This document shows, in pieces, positions 32,197-41,728 of a DNA stretch of 64,000 nt. The stretch covers positions 62,001-126,000 of the forward strand of contig MGYJ01000090.1 in assembly GCA_001801685.1 (NCBI GenBank). The letters run 5' to 3'. A program made the translations under genes and the position numbers. This DNA is from Gammaproteobacteria bacterium RIFCSPHIGHO2_12_FULL_63_22 (GTDB lineage: Bacteria > Pseudomonadota > Gammaproteobacteria > Xanthomonadales > Xanthomonadaceae). Numbering within the stretch: position 1 is the first letter of the stretch; every line of letters begins with the position of its first letter. The notes below the pieces were generated by a model, which searched no databases, was not told the origin of the DNA, and saw only the letters and a list, made by a program, of their open reading frames with translations.

Positions 32197-35100
32197 CGCT
32201 TGCGGAACTCAGCCTTCGCCGGCCGGTAACGGCGGTGATGTTCTTCGTCTCGATGATCGTGATCGGGTTGATCGCCTCGTTCCGCCTGCCGCTCGAGAAA
32301 TTTCCCGAGGTCAACGTCCCCTTCATCTTCGTCAACTTCCCGTATTCGGGATCCACGCCCCAGGAGGTCGAGCGGAGCATCACCCGTCCGGCCGAGGAAG
32401 CGTTGTCCACGCTGCCCGGTATCCATTCGATGAACTCCACCAGCCGCGCCGATGGCGCCGGCGTGCAGATCCAGTTCAAGGACTGGGATCGCGACATCAA
32501 CATCACGTCCAGCGAAGCTCGCGACCGGATTGACGCGATCCGCAGTGAATTACCGGACGACATGCTGCGCTACCAGGTATTCAATTTCTCGCCCAGCGAC
32601 CAGCCGATGATCCGAATCCGGTTCTCGAGCAACCGGGACCTGCGCACTGAATACGAACTGTTGGAGCGCGAGATCAAGAAGCGGGTCGAGCGCATTCCTG
32701 GCGTTGCGCGCGTCGAGATCACCGGCGCATCTCCCAATGAAGTGGAGATCTCGATCGATCCGATCCGCCTTGGCGCCCACAACGTCGGCCTGAACCAGTT
32801 GGCGGCGAAGCTGCAGGCAATCAACTTCTCGGTGTCGGCGGGCGAGATCAACGAAGGAAAGCGCCGCCTGCGCGTGCAACCCGTCGGTGAAGTGAAGGAC
32901 CTGGACGAGATTCGAAACCTGGTGTTGAACGACCAGGGCCTTAAGCTGCTGGACATCGCCGAAGTCCGGCTGAAACCGCAACGGCAGGGCATGGGCAGGC
33001 GCCTGGATGGGCGGCCGGCCGTCGGCCTGGACGTATTCCGCGAGCAATCCGCCAATCTGGTCACTGCCGCGCGCGACGTGCTTGCCGAACTCGAGCAGAT
33101 CAAGAAGTCGCCGGAACTCGCGGGCATCCAGGTGCTGGTCTTCGACAACGAAGCCGACAGCGTCACCGATTCGATCAAGGAACTGATCCTGGCCGGTACG
33201 ATCGGATCGTTGCTTTCGGTATTCGTGCTGTATTACTTCCTGCGCCATTGGCCGAGCACGCTGATGGTCACCCTGGCGATTCCGATCTGCATCGTCATGA
33301 CGCTGGGCGCGATGTACTTCCTCGGCATCACCTTGAACGTGCTGTCGATGATGGGCCTGTTGCTGGGCATCGGCATGCTGGTGGACAACGCCGTGGTGGT
33401 CGTCGAAAGCATCTACCAGTATCGGGAGAAGTATCCGAACGATCCCATGCGCTGCGCCATCGAAGGCACGCGCGCGGTGCAGATTGCGATCAGCGCCGGT
33501 ACGCTCACCAGCATCATCGTGTTCCTGCCGAACCTGTTCGGCGCCACCAACATGATCAGCATCTACCTCTCCCAGGTAGCGATGACGATCACCATCGCGC
33601 TGCTGTGCTCGTGGCTGGTCGCCGTCAGTCTCATCCCGATGATCAGCGCACGCCTCGCAACGCCGCCTGCCGTGACCGCAGAGCACGGGTTCATCCCGGG
33701 CCTGAGCCGCCGCTACGGCGGCCTGCTGCGCTGGTCCCTGGAACATCGTGGCAAATCCCTGCTCGCCATCCTGTTGATCGTGGCGGTCAGCATGGTGCCC
33801 GTGACGATGACGAAGATGGACATGTTCGGCGAGGACCCCGGCGTCGAAATGAACATGTTCATGAAGTGGAAGGGCGCCTACACGCTCGAGCAGATGTCCG
33901 GTGAAATCGGCAAGCTCGAGGCGCACCTGGAAGCCAACCGCGATCGTTACGACATCGAGCAGATCTACGTCTGGTTCGCCGAACAGGGTTGGGGCGGCAT
34001 CCGCCTGACGCTGAAGGAAGATGCGGCCCCGCGGGCCAAGGAAATCCAGGAGATGCTGCGCAAGGAACTGCCCAAGCTTGCCCGGGCAGAAGTCGGATTC
34101 AACGGTGACGGCAACAACGGCGGCATGCAGGGGACGCAGATATCGGTCTTCGTCAACGGCGATTCCAGCGACGCGCTGGTCGAGCTCGGCGAAGGCATGG
34201 TGCCGGTGCTGGCGCAACGCAAGGAACTGCGTGACGTGCGCGTGGACTCCGGTGACGCAAGCAGCGAGATCCAGGTCACGGTCAACCGTGAGCGCGCCAA
34301 GTTGTATGGTTTCAGCGCGCAGGACGTCGCCCAGTACATCGGCATTGCGCTGCGTGGCTCACCCCTGCGCGAGTTCCGCCACGAGAACGCCGAAGTCCCG
34401 ATGACGGTGCGTTTCGCAGGTTCCGAATCCTTCCGCGTCGAAGACCTGTCCAGCCTGAACCTGCGCCGCGAAGATGGCAGCAGCGTGCCCCTGCTGTCGC
34501 TGGTGGACGTCAACGTTCGCCGCGGCGCATCGCAGATCTCACGCCAGGACCGCCGTACCTCGCAGGCCATCACCGCGGGCATCGCCGAGGGCTACACCAA
34601 GGACGATGCGCGCAAGGCCGTGGAAGAGGTGATGAACGCCTCGCAGTTCCCGGCAGGCTTCGGCTGGAGCTGGGGCCAGACGTTCCGCGGCGACGACGAA
34701 GCGGGCCAGCAAATGCTGATCAACCTGGCGATCGCGCTGTTCATGATCCTGGTGGTGATGGCTGCCTTGTTCGAGTCCCTGCTGTATCCCTTGGCCATCC
34801 TGAGCAGCATCATCTTCTCCTTCCTCGGCGCGTTCTGGCTGTTTGCCATCACCGGTACCAGTTTCTCCATCATGGCCATCATCGGCCTGCTGGTATTGAT
34901 GGGCGTCGTGGTGAACAACGGCATCGTGATGGTGGAACACATCAACTCGCTGCGCCGGGCCGGCATGAACCGCACCGACGCCCTGGTGGAAGGCAGCCGC
35001 GAGCGCTTGCGCCCGATCCTGATGACGATGGGCACCACCATCCTGGGCATGCTGCCCCTGTGCATCGGCGGCGCGCAAATCGGTGGCGACGGCCCGCCGT

Positions 35101-35285
35101 ACTACCCGATGGCGCGGGCCGTTGCGGGCGGCCTTGCATTCTCCACGGTGGTCAGCCTGCTGTTCCTGCCGACCATCTACGCGATGCTGGACGATTTGAA
35201 CGCCAGCACGCGCAGGGTGTTGCGACGTGCGCGCGAAAAGGCGCCCTGGGGCCGAGCGCCGGCCGAGCCGGAAGCAGTGAGCTGA
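32193..35285 (+). CDS. RND efflux permease subunit (second)
   Basis: The 1030-residue permease begins with GTG at 32193. It has the standard RND topology (MTLAELSLRRPVTAVMFFV at TM1) but a different relay set from its neighbour. TM4 reads IGMLVDNAVVVVES (Asp-Asn instead of Asp-Asp) and TM10 reads GVVVNNGIVMVEH (Asn in place of Lys). This is a known subgroup pattern, so the protein is probably functional but coupled differently. With the first permease it may form a heterotrimer as MdtB and MdtC do, which is an inference from gene order. Its stop is one base from that of the convergent TraB-family gene. Confidence 0.94.
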   Translation: MTLAELSLRRPVTAVMFFVSMIVIGLIASFRLPLEKFPEVNVPFIFVNFPYSGSTPQEVERSITRPAEEALSTLPGIHSMNSTSRADGAGVQIQFKDWDRDINITSSEARDRIDAIRSELPDDMLRYQVFNFSPSDQPMIRIRFSSNRDLRTEYELLEREIKKRVERIPGVARVEITGASPNEVEISIDPIRLGAHNVGLNQLAAKLQAINFSVSAGEINEGKRRLRVQPVGEVKDLDEIRNLVLNDQGLKLLDIAEVRLKPQRQGMGRRLDGRPAVGLDVFREQSANLVTAARDVLAELEQIKKSPELAGIQVLVFDNEADSVTDSIKELILAGTIGSLLSVFVLYYFLRHWPSTLMVTLAIPICIVMTLGAMYFLGITLNVLSMMGLLLGIGMLVDNAVVVVESIYQYREKYPNDPMRCAIEGTRAVQIAISAGTLTSIIVFLPNLFGATNMISIYLSQVAMTITIALLCSWLVAVSLIPMISARLATPPAVTAEHGFIPGLSRRYGGLLRWSLEHRGKSLLAILLIVAVSMVPVTMTKMDMFGEDPGVEMNMFMKWKGAYTLEQMSGEIGKLEAHLEANRDRYDIEQIYVWFAEQGWGGIRLTLKEDAAPRAKEIQEMLRKELPKLARAEVGFNGDGNNGGMQGTQISVFVNGDSSDALVELGEGMVPVLAQRKELRDVRVDSGDASSEIQVTVNRERAKLYGFSAQDVAQYIGIALRGSPLREFRHENAEVPMTVRFAGSESFRVEDLSSLNLRREDGSSVPLLSLVDVNVRRGASQISRQDRRTSQAITAGIAEGYTKDDARKAVEEVMNASQFPAGFGWSWGQTFRGDDEAGQQMLINLAIALFMILVVMAALFESLLYPLAILSSIIFSFLGAFWLFAITGTSFSIMAIIGLLVLMGVVVNNGIVMVEHINSLRRAGMNRTDALVEGSRERLRPILMTMGTTILGMLPLCIGGAQIGGDGPPYYPMARAVAGGLAFSTVVSLLFLPTIYAMLDDLNASTRRVLRRAREKAPWGRAPAEPEAVS

Positions 35286-35286
35286 C

Positions 35287-36495
35287 TCAGCCGAGCTTGT
35301 GCAGCAGGTTCGCGCCAGCGATCCACACCGCAATGGACGTGCCGGCATTGGCCAGCACGAAGTTGACGAACACCCGTGCAAACCGGTTTCGCCACCAACC
35401 CTTGAGGGTGTCGGTGTCCTGGCGCAGGTTCAACATGTCCTGATAGGTCGGCTTGCGCACCCATGCTTCGGTGAAGGCGCTGACCATGCCCGAGCTCAAT
35501 GCCGGCACCAGGGGCGTGATGGGCGAGGCGAGGGCGGCAGCCAGGATGGACAGGGGATGTCCGCCCGCAGCTGCGCAACCGATTGCGCCACCGATGGCCG
35601 TGATCAGCACCCAGTCCAGCACCAGTTTGGCGCCGAAGTCGATGCCGCCCTGATGGAAACCCCAGGCAAATCCGCCCAGCAACAATGAAGCAAAGATGAG
35701 GGTGAACCACGGAACGCGGCTGCCTTCCGGAATATGGTCAAGCTCGGCCACGGTGGTGGCTGGATCGGCCTGTCCTTCAGCCAGCGCAACCGCCAGGCCC
35801 TTCAAGTGCCCGGCACCGACGACCGCCAGCACCTCGCGGGATTTCCCTTCACGGGCTCCCTCGCGCAGTCGTGCCGCCATGTAGCGATCGCGCTCGGCGA
35901 TCACGGCTTCGAACAACTGTGGCGTCTGCGTCGCGAACTCGCCAAAGCTCGCCTCCAGGATGTCGCCCTGTTTGAGCTTCTCGATTTCCTCTTCATCCAC
36001 CTGCTCGTTCACGAACAGGCTTCCCGCCAATCCCGCCATCAGCTTGCTGCGACCCCAGAAACCCAGGCTCGACCAGGCGCGCTTGAGCGTGGTTCCCACA
36101 TCACGATCGATCAGTTGCAGGACCAACCCACTCTCGGAAGCGCCGATGGCTGCTGCCTTGAGTTCTGCGCCTGGTTCGACGCCCAGTTGCTCGGCGAGGC
36201 GGCGTTGGTAGGCAGCCAGTGCGAGATTGGCGGCGACCAGGCCGATCTTTCCCTCACGGATGATCTGGAACAGGTCGAGCTTGGCCATGGCCTGTGGGTC
36301 GGTCAGCGCGCGGTGGCGCTGCGGATCGAGTTCCACCGCGACGGTGTCGTAGCTGCCACTGGCAATCGCCGCCTTGACCGCATCGATGCTGGCGCGTGAA
36401 ACATGCGCGGTTCCCAGCAACGTGAACCGCACGCCATCGCGCTCGACGATGGCATGGGGCTGGTCCTGCAGGTGCGACTCGATGGAATTGTCCAT
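35287..36495 (-). CDS. TraB/PrgY/GumN-family membrane protein
   Basis: The 402-residue protein has an N-terminal TraB domain (about 15-235) with the conserved FTLLGTAHVSRAS and DTVAVELDPQRH near the start and EVLAVVGAGHLKGL near 220. The GTAHxS, ExxP/ELD and GxxH motifs resemble the Tiki/TraB metalloprotease-like fold. A C-terminal membrane domain has about four helices (from PWFTLIFASLLLGGFAWGF). It is related to PrgY, which shuts down pheromone activity in enterococci; the role in Gram-negatives is not known. It overlaps the aguB stop by one base (TGATG) and so belongs to the agmatine operon. Confidence 0.92.
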   Translation of the reverse strand: MDNSIESHLQDQPHAIVERDGVRFTLLGTAHVSRASIDAVKAAIASGSYDTVAVELDPQRHRALTDPQAMAKLDLFQIIREGKIGLVAANLALAAYQRRLAEQLGVEPGAELKAAAIGASESGLVLQLIDRDVGTTLKRAWSSLGFWGRSKLMAGLAGSLFVNEQVDEEEIEKLKQGDILEASFGEFATQTPQLFEAVIAERDRYMAARLREGAREGKSREVLAVVGAGHLKGLAVALAEGQADPATTVAELDHIPEGSRVPWFTLIFASLLLGGFAWGFHQGGIDFGAKLVLDWVLITAIGGAIGCAAAGGHPLSILAAALASPITPLVPALSSGMVSAFTEAWVRKPTYQDMLNLRQDTDTLKGWWRNRFARVFVNFVLANAGTSIAVWIAGANLLHKLG

Positions 36496-37382
36496 CAGTC
36501 GCGATACCGCTTCAGGAGGTCCTGATAGGCATCGATTCGACGGTCGCGAAGGAAGGGCCAGATGCGGCGCACGTTTTCGCTGCGCGCCATATCGATATCC
36601 ACCAGCAGCACCTGCGCGGCATCGGTGCTGGCCTCGGCCAGGAACTCGCCCTGGGGACCGAGCACGTGGCTGCTGCCCCAGAAGGTGATTCCACTCGTAC
36701 CCAACGGCGAGGCCTCGTGGCCGATGCGATTGCAGCTGAGCACCGGCAGTCCATTGGCTACCGCGTGGCCGCGATGGCTCAGGATCCACGCGCCTCGCTG
36801 GCGATCCTTCTCGTCCTGGGGATCATCCGGATCCCAGCCGATGGCGGTCGGATACAAAAGCAGCTCCGCGCCCGCCAACGCCATCATTCGCGCGGCTTCC
36901 GGATACCACTGGTCCCAGCAGACCAGCACGCCCAGCCGGCCAACGCTGGTATCGATGGGATGGAAGCCCAGGTCGCCAGGGGTGAAATAGAATTTTTCGT
37001 GGAAGCCCGGGTCGTCGGGGATGTGCATCTTGCGGTACTTGCCGACCAGCCGGCCGTCTGCTTCCAGGACGACGGCGGTGTTGTGGTACAGGCCTGCGGC
37101 GCGTCGCTCGAACACCGATCCGACGATGACGACGCCATGCTTCGCGGCGAGTCGCCCCAGCCGCTCGCTGGTGGGACCGGGCACGGGTTCTGCGCGATCG
37201 AATTCATGCACGCTTTCGTGCTGGCAAAAATACGCACCGTTGTGCAGTTCCTGCAGCAACACCAGCTTGGCGCCCGCAGCAGCGGCTTCCGCGACCCGGA
37301 TTTCGATAACGGCCAGGTTGGCTTCCGCGCTGCCGTGGTCGCGCTCCTGTACCAGCGCGGCTTTCAAGGTTCGTGCGGTCAT
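36495..37382 (-). CDS. aguB: N-carbamoylputrescine amidase
   Basis: AguB hydrolyses N-carbamoylputrescine to putrescine, CO2 and ammonia. The 295-residue nitrilase-superfamily protein shows the Glu-Lys-Cys triad in LVLLQELHNGAYF (about 45), YRKMHIPDDPGFHEKFYF (about 119) and GVLVCWDQWYPEAARMMA (about 156). The HIPDDPGFHEKFYFTPGD block is specific to this enzyme. It overlaps aguA by four bases and the TraB-family gene by one, so the product of AguA is handed to AguB from one transcript. Confidence 0.97.
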   Translation of the reverse strand: MTARTLKAALVQERDHGSAEANLAVIEIRVAEAAAAGAKLVLLQELHNGAYFCQHESVHEFDRAEPVPGPTSERLGRLAAKHGVVIVGSVFERRAAGLYHNTAVVLEADGRLVGKYRKMHIPDDPGFHEKFYFTPGDLGFHPIDTSVGRLGVLVCWDQWYPEAARMMALAGAELLLYPTAIGWDPDDPQDEKDRQRGAWILSHRGHAVANGLPVLSCNRIGHEASPLGTSGITFWGSSHVLGPQGEFLAEASTDAAQVLLVDIDMARSENVRRIWPFLRDRRIDAYQDLLKRYRD

Positions 37383-38404
37383 GCGATCAATCCTTGCGGC
37401 AGTTGCATGGTGAGGCAGTGGAGGCTGCCGTTTTGCCAGATCAGCGGCCGGCAGGGCACGGCAACGATCTCGCGTCCGGGAAACGCCGCACGCAGGATGG
37501 CCATGGCCGCGTCGTCGGCCGGATCGCCATAAGCGGGCGCAAGGACCGCACCATTGACGATCAGGAAGTTGGCGTAGGACGCCGCCAGCCTGCGTCCGCC
37601 ATCAATGACCGGTTGCGGCCACGGCAGTTCGAACAATCGGTACGGCTTGCCATTTTCCTGCACGAACGCGGCCAGTTCCCGCGCCATCGCCTGGAGCTCG
37701 GCGTGGTGAACGTCGGCCGGGTCCTGGCAGCCCTGGTAGACGATCGCGTCCACCGAGGCGAAGCGTGCGAGCGTGTCGATATGCGCGTCGGTGTCATCGC
37801 CTTCAAGGTAACCATGCTCAAGCCACAGCGTTCGACGCTGTTGCAACCATCCCTGCAATCGCCCGGTTACTTCCTGGCGATCGAGGTCGGGATGGCGTTC
37901 GTGCAGGCAACGCCAGGTCGAAAGCAGGGTGCCTTCGCCGTCGGTCTCGATCGCGCCGCCTTCCAGCGCGAAGTCGATGCGCTCACGCCGTGCTTCGCCG
38001 AACACGCCACGGTCACAAAGTTTCGCCACGATCTGGTCGTCGAGCCCGGCTTCGAACTTGCCGCCCCAGGCTGTGAAGTGGAAATCCAGCAGGCGCAGGC
38101 GATTGCCGTCCCGCAGGGTGATGGGGCCCGAATCCCGCAGCCAGGTATCGTCGTAGTCGAGTCGCTCGAACTGGACGCGCGACAGGTCGGCGGCGGCCAG
38201 CAAGCTGCGTGCCCGCGCTTCCACGGATTCATTCGCCACGCAGACCAGCGCCGTCTCGAACCGCGTGATCGCGGCGACCAGTGCGATGTACGTGGCTTCA
38301 ACCGATTCCAGTCTCTCCGCCCAATCCGTGCCGGCGTGCGGCCATGCGACCAGCACTGCCGACTGTGGCTCCCATTCCGCGGGGAAGCGCAGTACATCGC
38401 TCAT
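37379..38404 (-). CDS. aguA: agmatine deiminase
   Basis: AguA converts agmatine to N-carbamoylputrescine and ammonia. The 341-residue pentein-fold enzyme has FPAEWEPQSAVLVAWPH at the N-terminus, DDTWLRDSGPI in the middle, the His/Asp region GDDTDAHIDTLARF, and the catalytic Cys near the end in NGSLHCLTMQLPQ. The track start at 38407 is TTG; the ATG one codon later at 38404 is preferred and forms a TGATG overlap with the upstream small gene. Together with aguB it gives the arginine-decarboxylase route to putrescine; no speA is seen here. Confidence 0.97.
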   Translation of the reverse strand: MSDVLRFPAEWEPQSAVLVAWPHAGTDWAERLESVEATYIALVAAITRFETALVCVANESVEARARSLLAAADLSRVQFERLDYDDTWLRDSGPITLRDGNRLRLLDFHFTAWGGKFEAGLDDQIVAKLCDRGVFGEARRERIDFALEGGAIETDGEGTLLSTWRCLHERHPDLDRQEVTGRLQGWLQQRRTLWLEHGYLEGDDTDAHIDTLARFASVDAIVYQGCQDPADVHHAELQAMARELAAFVQENGKPYRLFELPWPQPVIDGGRRLAASYANFLIVNGAVLAPAYGDPADDAAMAILRAAFPGREIVAVPCRPLIWQNGSLHCLTMQLPQGLIA

Positions 38405-38730
38405 CAAGGATGCACTGGCGCAGGGCCGATTTCCAACGGACTGGCCTTGGTGAGAACCGCGTTCACGACGTGGCTGTTTTCGAAGTACACGCTGAAGGTT
38501 TCGTACTGCCAGCGGGTGATGGGCGGGGTATTGCGACTGCCGCCGCCAACGGCGGGATGTTTTTGTTGCGGCGCGCCGAAGCGGGCCTCCACCTGGGCCA
38601 TCGAGCTGCCACGCTTGGGCAGGTCCTTGCCTTGGGCGACCTGGGTGCGCTCGATCAGCAAGGTGTCGGAATGGGCGAGGGTGGATGTGAAGGCGAGCGT
38701 GCAGGCAAGCACAAGCAGGATGGGCTTCAT
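38404..38730 (-). CDS. exported small protein, BamE/SmpA-like
   Basis: The 108-residue precursor has a Sec signal peptide (MKPILLVLACTLAFTSTLAHS) and a C-terminal region resembling the BamE/SmpA fold: LPKRGSSMAQVEARFGAPQQ followed by TRWQYETFSVYFENSHVVNAVL. There is no lipobox at the cleavage site, so it is probably a soluble periplasmic protein rather than a lipoprotein. It heads the aguA-aguB-traB operon with a one-base overlap. Its role is unknown, and the BamE likeness is a pattern judgement. Confidence 0.82.
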   Translation of the reverse strand: MKPILLVLACTLAFTSTLAHSDTLLIERTQVAQGKDLPKRGSSMAQVEARFGAPQQKHPAVGGGSRNTPPITRWQYETFSVYFENSHVVNAVLTKASPLEIGPAPVHP

Positions 38731-38852
38731 GTCAGGGTCCTCCAGGGGGCAGGCAATTGTCGCAGATGGAAAAAACCTTGGCCATTCACTGTCAACGCCG
38801 CGAGCCGGGAGGCGTTAAGGTAGGGACAGGGATTCGTGTCGGGGGAACGGTC

Positions 38853-40343
38853 ATGGGGCAGGCGGGCACGAGACTGACGGTCCAGGCGGGCGGCGGCACG
38901 GTCAACCCCGGGCACACCGGGCCACATCCGGACGATCCGACACTGCCGGCTCCGGATCCATTGCACACATTGCTCAGTCGCTGCTGCTACGGCATCCGTT
39001 CAGCCGACTGGAGTCGCGGCACCTCGATTGACTACACCGGCTGGCTCACCGAGCAGCTCGAGATGGACGCCAGTGCGGATGCCAACGTCGAGGCAGTCGT
39101 CGCCAGCACGTGGCCGCGGGTTGGCATGAGTGCGGCCGAGTTGCTCGCCGACGCGCGGGCCAGTTCGAACTCGCAGATTGCGGCCGGCGACTTGCGCGCG
39201 GCCAGCCTGGTTCGACAGCTGTACTGCAAGCGGCAATTGTTCGAGACGATGGTCGAATTCTGGGGCGATCATTTCAACATCGCGACGACGGCCAGTCCCG
39301 AGTCCTACTACAAATGCGTCGATGACCGCGAGGTGATCCGGGCCAACGCGCTCGGCACGTTCAAGACCATGTTGCATGCCAGCGCCCGAAGCCTGGCGAT
39401 GCTCTATTACCTGGACAATGTCAGCAACCGCAATACCGGGCCGAATGAAAACTACGCGCGCGAACTGATGGAGCTGCACACGCTTGGCGTGGATGGCGGC
39501 TATACGGAAACCGATGTCAGCGAGGTGGCCCGGTGCTTCACCGGCTGGACGGTTTCGGGCGTGGCGGCAGGGACACCGGCCTTCGCGTTTGTTGCTTCCA
39601 GGCACGATACCGGCAGCAAGCTGGTGCTCGGCACCACCATCCCGGCGGGCGGCGGCATCTCCGACGGAAACACCGTGTTGGACATGCTGGCGGCGCATCC
39701 ATCCACGGCCAGTTACATCGCGACGAAACTTTGCCGGAGATTCATCGGCGATGCACCGCAGCAAACGGCAATCGATGCCGTCGCCGCGACATTTACCGCC
39801 AGCGGCGGGCATATCCCCAGCGTGCTGATGACCCTGTTCGGCTCGGCCGAATTCATTTCCAGTTACGACCGCAAGGTGCGCCGCCCGTTGGATTACGTGC
39901 TGGCCTGCCTGCGGGCAACGGACGCCGTCCTCAGCGGGAATTTCCTGACCGGCATCGTCAGCCGCCTCAACACGCTGGGGCAGTTGCCATTTCGTTGGCC
40001 CACGCCGGACGGATATCCGGATGACATGGACGGCTGGGTGAATAGCGGCGCGATGTTGAACCGATGGAATTGGGCGGTTGCCGTGGCCGAAGGCAAGGTT
40101 TCGGGCGTGGCGCTCGATATCGCCGGACTCTCGTCCAACGCCAACACTCCGATCACGCTGGTCGATCAGCTGGCCAGCAGGCTGTTGCACCGTCCGCTCA
40201 GCATCGCCGATCGCGATGCCCTGATCGGTTTCGCGGCCAACGGCGGCGATCCGGCCGCCGTGATTGCAGCGCAAAGCCTGACGGGGCGCGCTCGCGAGCT
40301 TGTCGGCCTCCTGCTTTCATCCACCTACTTCAACTACCGCTGA
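38853..40343 (+). CDS. DUF1800 family protein
   Basis: The 496-residue protein starts at the ATG at 38853 after GGGGGA. Family hallmarks include LLSRCCYGIRSADW, MVEFWGDHFNI, the NYARELMELHTLGVDGGYTETDV block and CFTGWTV. DUF1800 proteins are nearly always paired with a DUF1501 protein, and the function of the pair is unknown. No signal peptide or twin-arginine motif is visible at the chosen N-terminus, unlike the partner. It is followed by the DUF1501 gene after eight bases. Confidence 0.93.
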   Translation: MGQAGTRLTVQAGGGTVNPGHTGPHPDDPTLPAPDPLHTLLSRCCYGIRSADWSRGTSIDYTGWLTEQLEMDASADANVEAVVASTWPRVGMSAAELLADARASSNSQIAAGDLRAASLVRQLYCKRQLFETMVEFWGDHFNIATTASPESYYKCVDDREVIRANALGTFKTMLHASARSLAMLYYLDNVSNRNTGPNENYARELMELHTLGVDGGYTETDVSEVARCFTGWTVSGVAAGTPAFAFVASRHDTGSKLVLGTTIPAGGGISDGNTVLDMLAAHPSTASYIATKLCRRFIGDAPQQTAIDAVAATFTASGGHIPSVLMTLFGSAEFISSYDRKVRRPLDYVLACLRATDAVLSGNFLTGIVSRLNTLGQLPFRWPTPDGYPDDMDGWVNSGAMLNRWNWAVAVAEGKVSGVALDIAGLSSNANTPITLVDQLASRLLHRPLSIADRDALIGFAANGGDPAAVIAAQSLTGRARELVGLLLSSTYFNYR

Positions 40344-40351
40344 GGCAGGCC

Positions 40352-41638
40352 ATGAAGATCGACCGTCGCAGTTTCCTGAAAGCCGGTGCGCTGATCGGCG
40401 CGGGTGGACTGGTTGGACCCCGTTTTGTCTTCGGGGCGCGGCACGGCACGCCCTCTGACACCGTGGTGGTGATCTTCCTGCGCGGCGGCCTTGATCCGAT
40501 GCAGGCCATCGTGCCGTATGGCGACAGCGACTACCTGCGACTGCGTCCGACCATTGCCATCCCGCAACCGGGAGCGGCCAATGGCGCGCTGCCACTGGAT
40601 AACCTGTTCGGCCTGCACCCGTCGCTTGCACCGCTGTTGCCGATCTACCAGGGCCGCCAATTGGCCGTCGTGCACGCCACCGGCCTGAAGCATGACGAGC
40701 GTTCGCACTTCGCCTGCCAGGACCATATCGAAACCGGGATCCACGACCTGGCCGGCGCCGGCGGGCATGCCGGCCATTCCGGCTGGTTGAATCGACATCT
40801 GACGGAAGTGGGGGACCCCGGTGGTTTCTTCGCCATCGGCATGGGCAGCGCGCTGCAGGCGGCGGTACGTGGCGACGCATCTGCGCTGGCGATGCAGTCG
40901 TTGTCGTCATTCTCGTTTTCCAGCACTTCCTCCCGAAAGCTGGAGATGGAAGACCGGCTCTATGCGATGTACGGCCGCGACAACGACGTCGGCCTTTCGG
41001 CCCGCCGCGCCCTGGACAGCATTGACTACATCGCGGCAGTCAAACCCGCCGCTATTCCGGTGGCGAATGGCGCGGTCTATCCGACCGGCACGTTCGGCAA
41101 CCAGATGAAGGAAGTGGCGCAATTGATCAAGGCCGGCATGGGCTTGCGGATTGCCTGCGTAGATCTGGGCGGCTTCGACCACCACGATGGCATCAACACC
41201 CGGTTGCCGCCGTTGCTCGACCAACTTGCACGCGGCATGGCTGCGTTCCACGCCGACCTGGGCAACGCGATGGGCGACGTGACCGTGGTGACGATGACCG
41301 AATTCGGGCGCCGCGCCTTCGAAAATGCGAGCGGCGGCACCGACCACGGCTGCGGCTCGATGATGTTGCTGATGGGCGGCGGTGTGGTGGGCGGGCAGGT
41401 GTACGCGGACTGGCCCGGCCTGAGGGATGTGGACTTGTTCAACGGCGACCTGGACGTGACCGTCGACTACCGGACGGTACTGACGGAGCTGATGCAAAAG
41501 CGCATGGCATCCGACCAGGACGGCGGGATCTTCCCGGATGTGCTGGGACAGCCACAGGTCGGCTGCTTTTCGAGCACGCGGTCGAACCCGAACCACCGGC
41601 TGCCCACGCCTCGGGGCAGCACGGTCGAGCTCACCTGA
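40352..41638 (+). CDS. DUF1501 family protein with Tat signal
   Basis: The 428-residue protein begins with a twin-arginine signal (MKIDRRSFLKAGALIGAGGL), so it is exported folded. The body shows the alkaline-phosphatase/sulfatase-like DUF1501 pattern: VVIFLRGGLDPMQAIVPYGD, LGGFDHHDGI, MTEFGRRAFEN and GGTDHGCGSMMLLMGGGVVGG. The Asp/His pairs may bind metal. Activity has not been established for the family. It forms an operon with the DUF1800 gene and ends before a strong terminator. Confidence 0.93.
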   Translation: MKIDRRSFLKAGALIGAGGLVGPRFVFGARHGTPSDTVVVIFLRGGLDPMQAIVPYGDSDYLRLRPTIAIPQPGAANGALPLDNLFGLHPSLAPLLPIYQGRQLAVVHATGLKHDERSHFACQDHIETGIHDLAGAGGHAGHSGWLNRHLTEVGDPGGFFAIGMGSALQAAVRGDASALAMQSLSSFSFSSTSSRKLEMEDRLYAMYGRDNDVGLSARRALDSIDYIAAVKPAAIPVANGAVYPTGTFGNQMKEVAQLIKAGMGLRIACVDLGGFDHHDGINTRLPPLLDQLARGMAAFHADLGNAMGDVTVVTMTEFGRRAFENASGGTDHGCGSMMLLMGGGVVGGQVYADWPGLRDVDLFNGDLDVTVDYRTVLTELMQKRMASDQDGGIFPDVLGQPQVGCFSSTRSNPNHRLPTPRGSTVELT

Positions 41639-41677
41639 GCCTGCTTCGGGCAGGGCCGAACTGATTGCCCTGAAACG

Positions 41678-41705
41678 AAAAACGCCGGCAATGCCGGCGT
41701 TTTTT
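41678..41705. terminator. bidirectional terminator after DUF1501 and rpmJ
   Basis: AAAAACGCCGG and CCGGCGTTTTT pair around a CAATG loop with A/T tracts on both sides. It serves the convergent DUF1501 gene and the L36 gene. Confidence 0.92.
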
Positions 41706-41728
41706 GCGACACCCTTGGCCGCCTGCGC

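Noticed and set aside
32550-34217. 555-aa minus-strand ORF opposite the second RND permease
   Set aside because: Antisense shadow of a clearly homologous permease.
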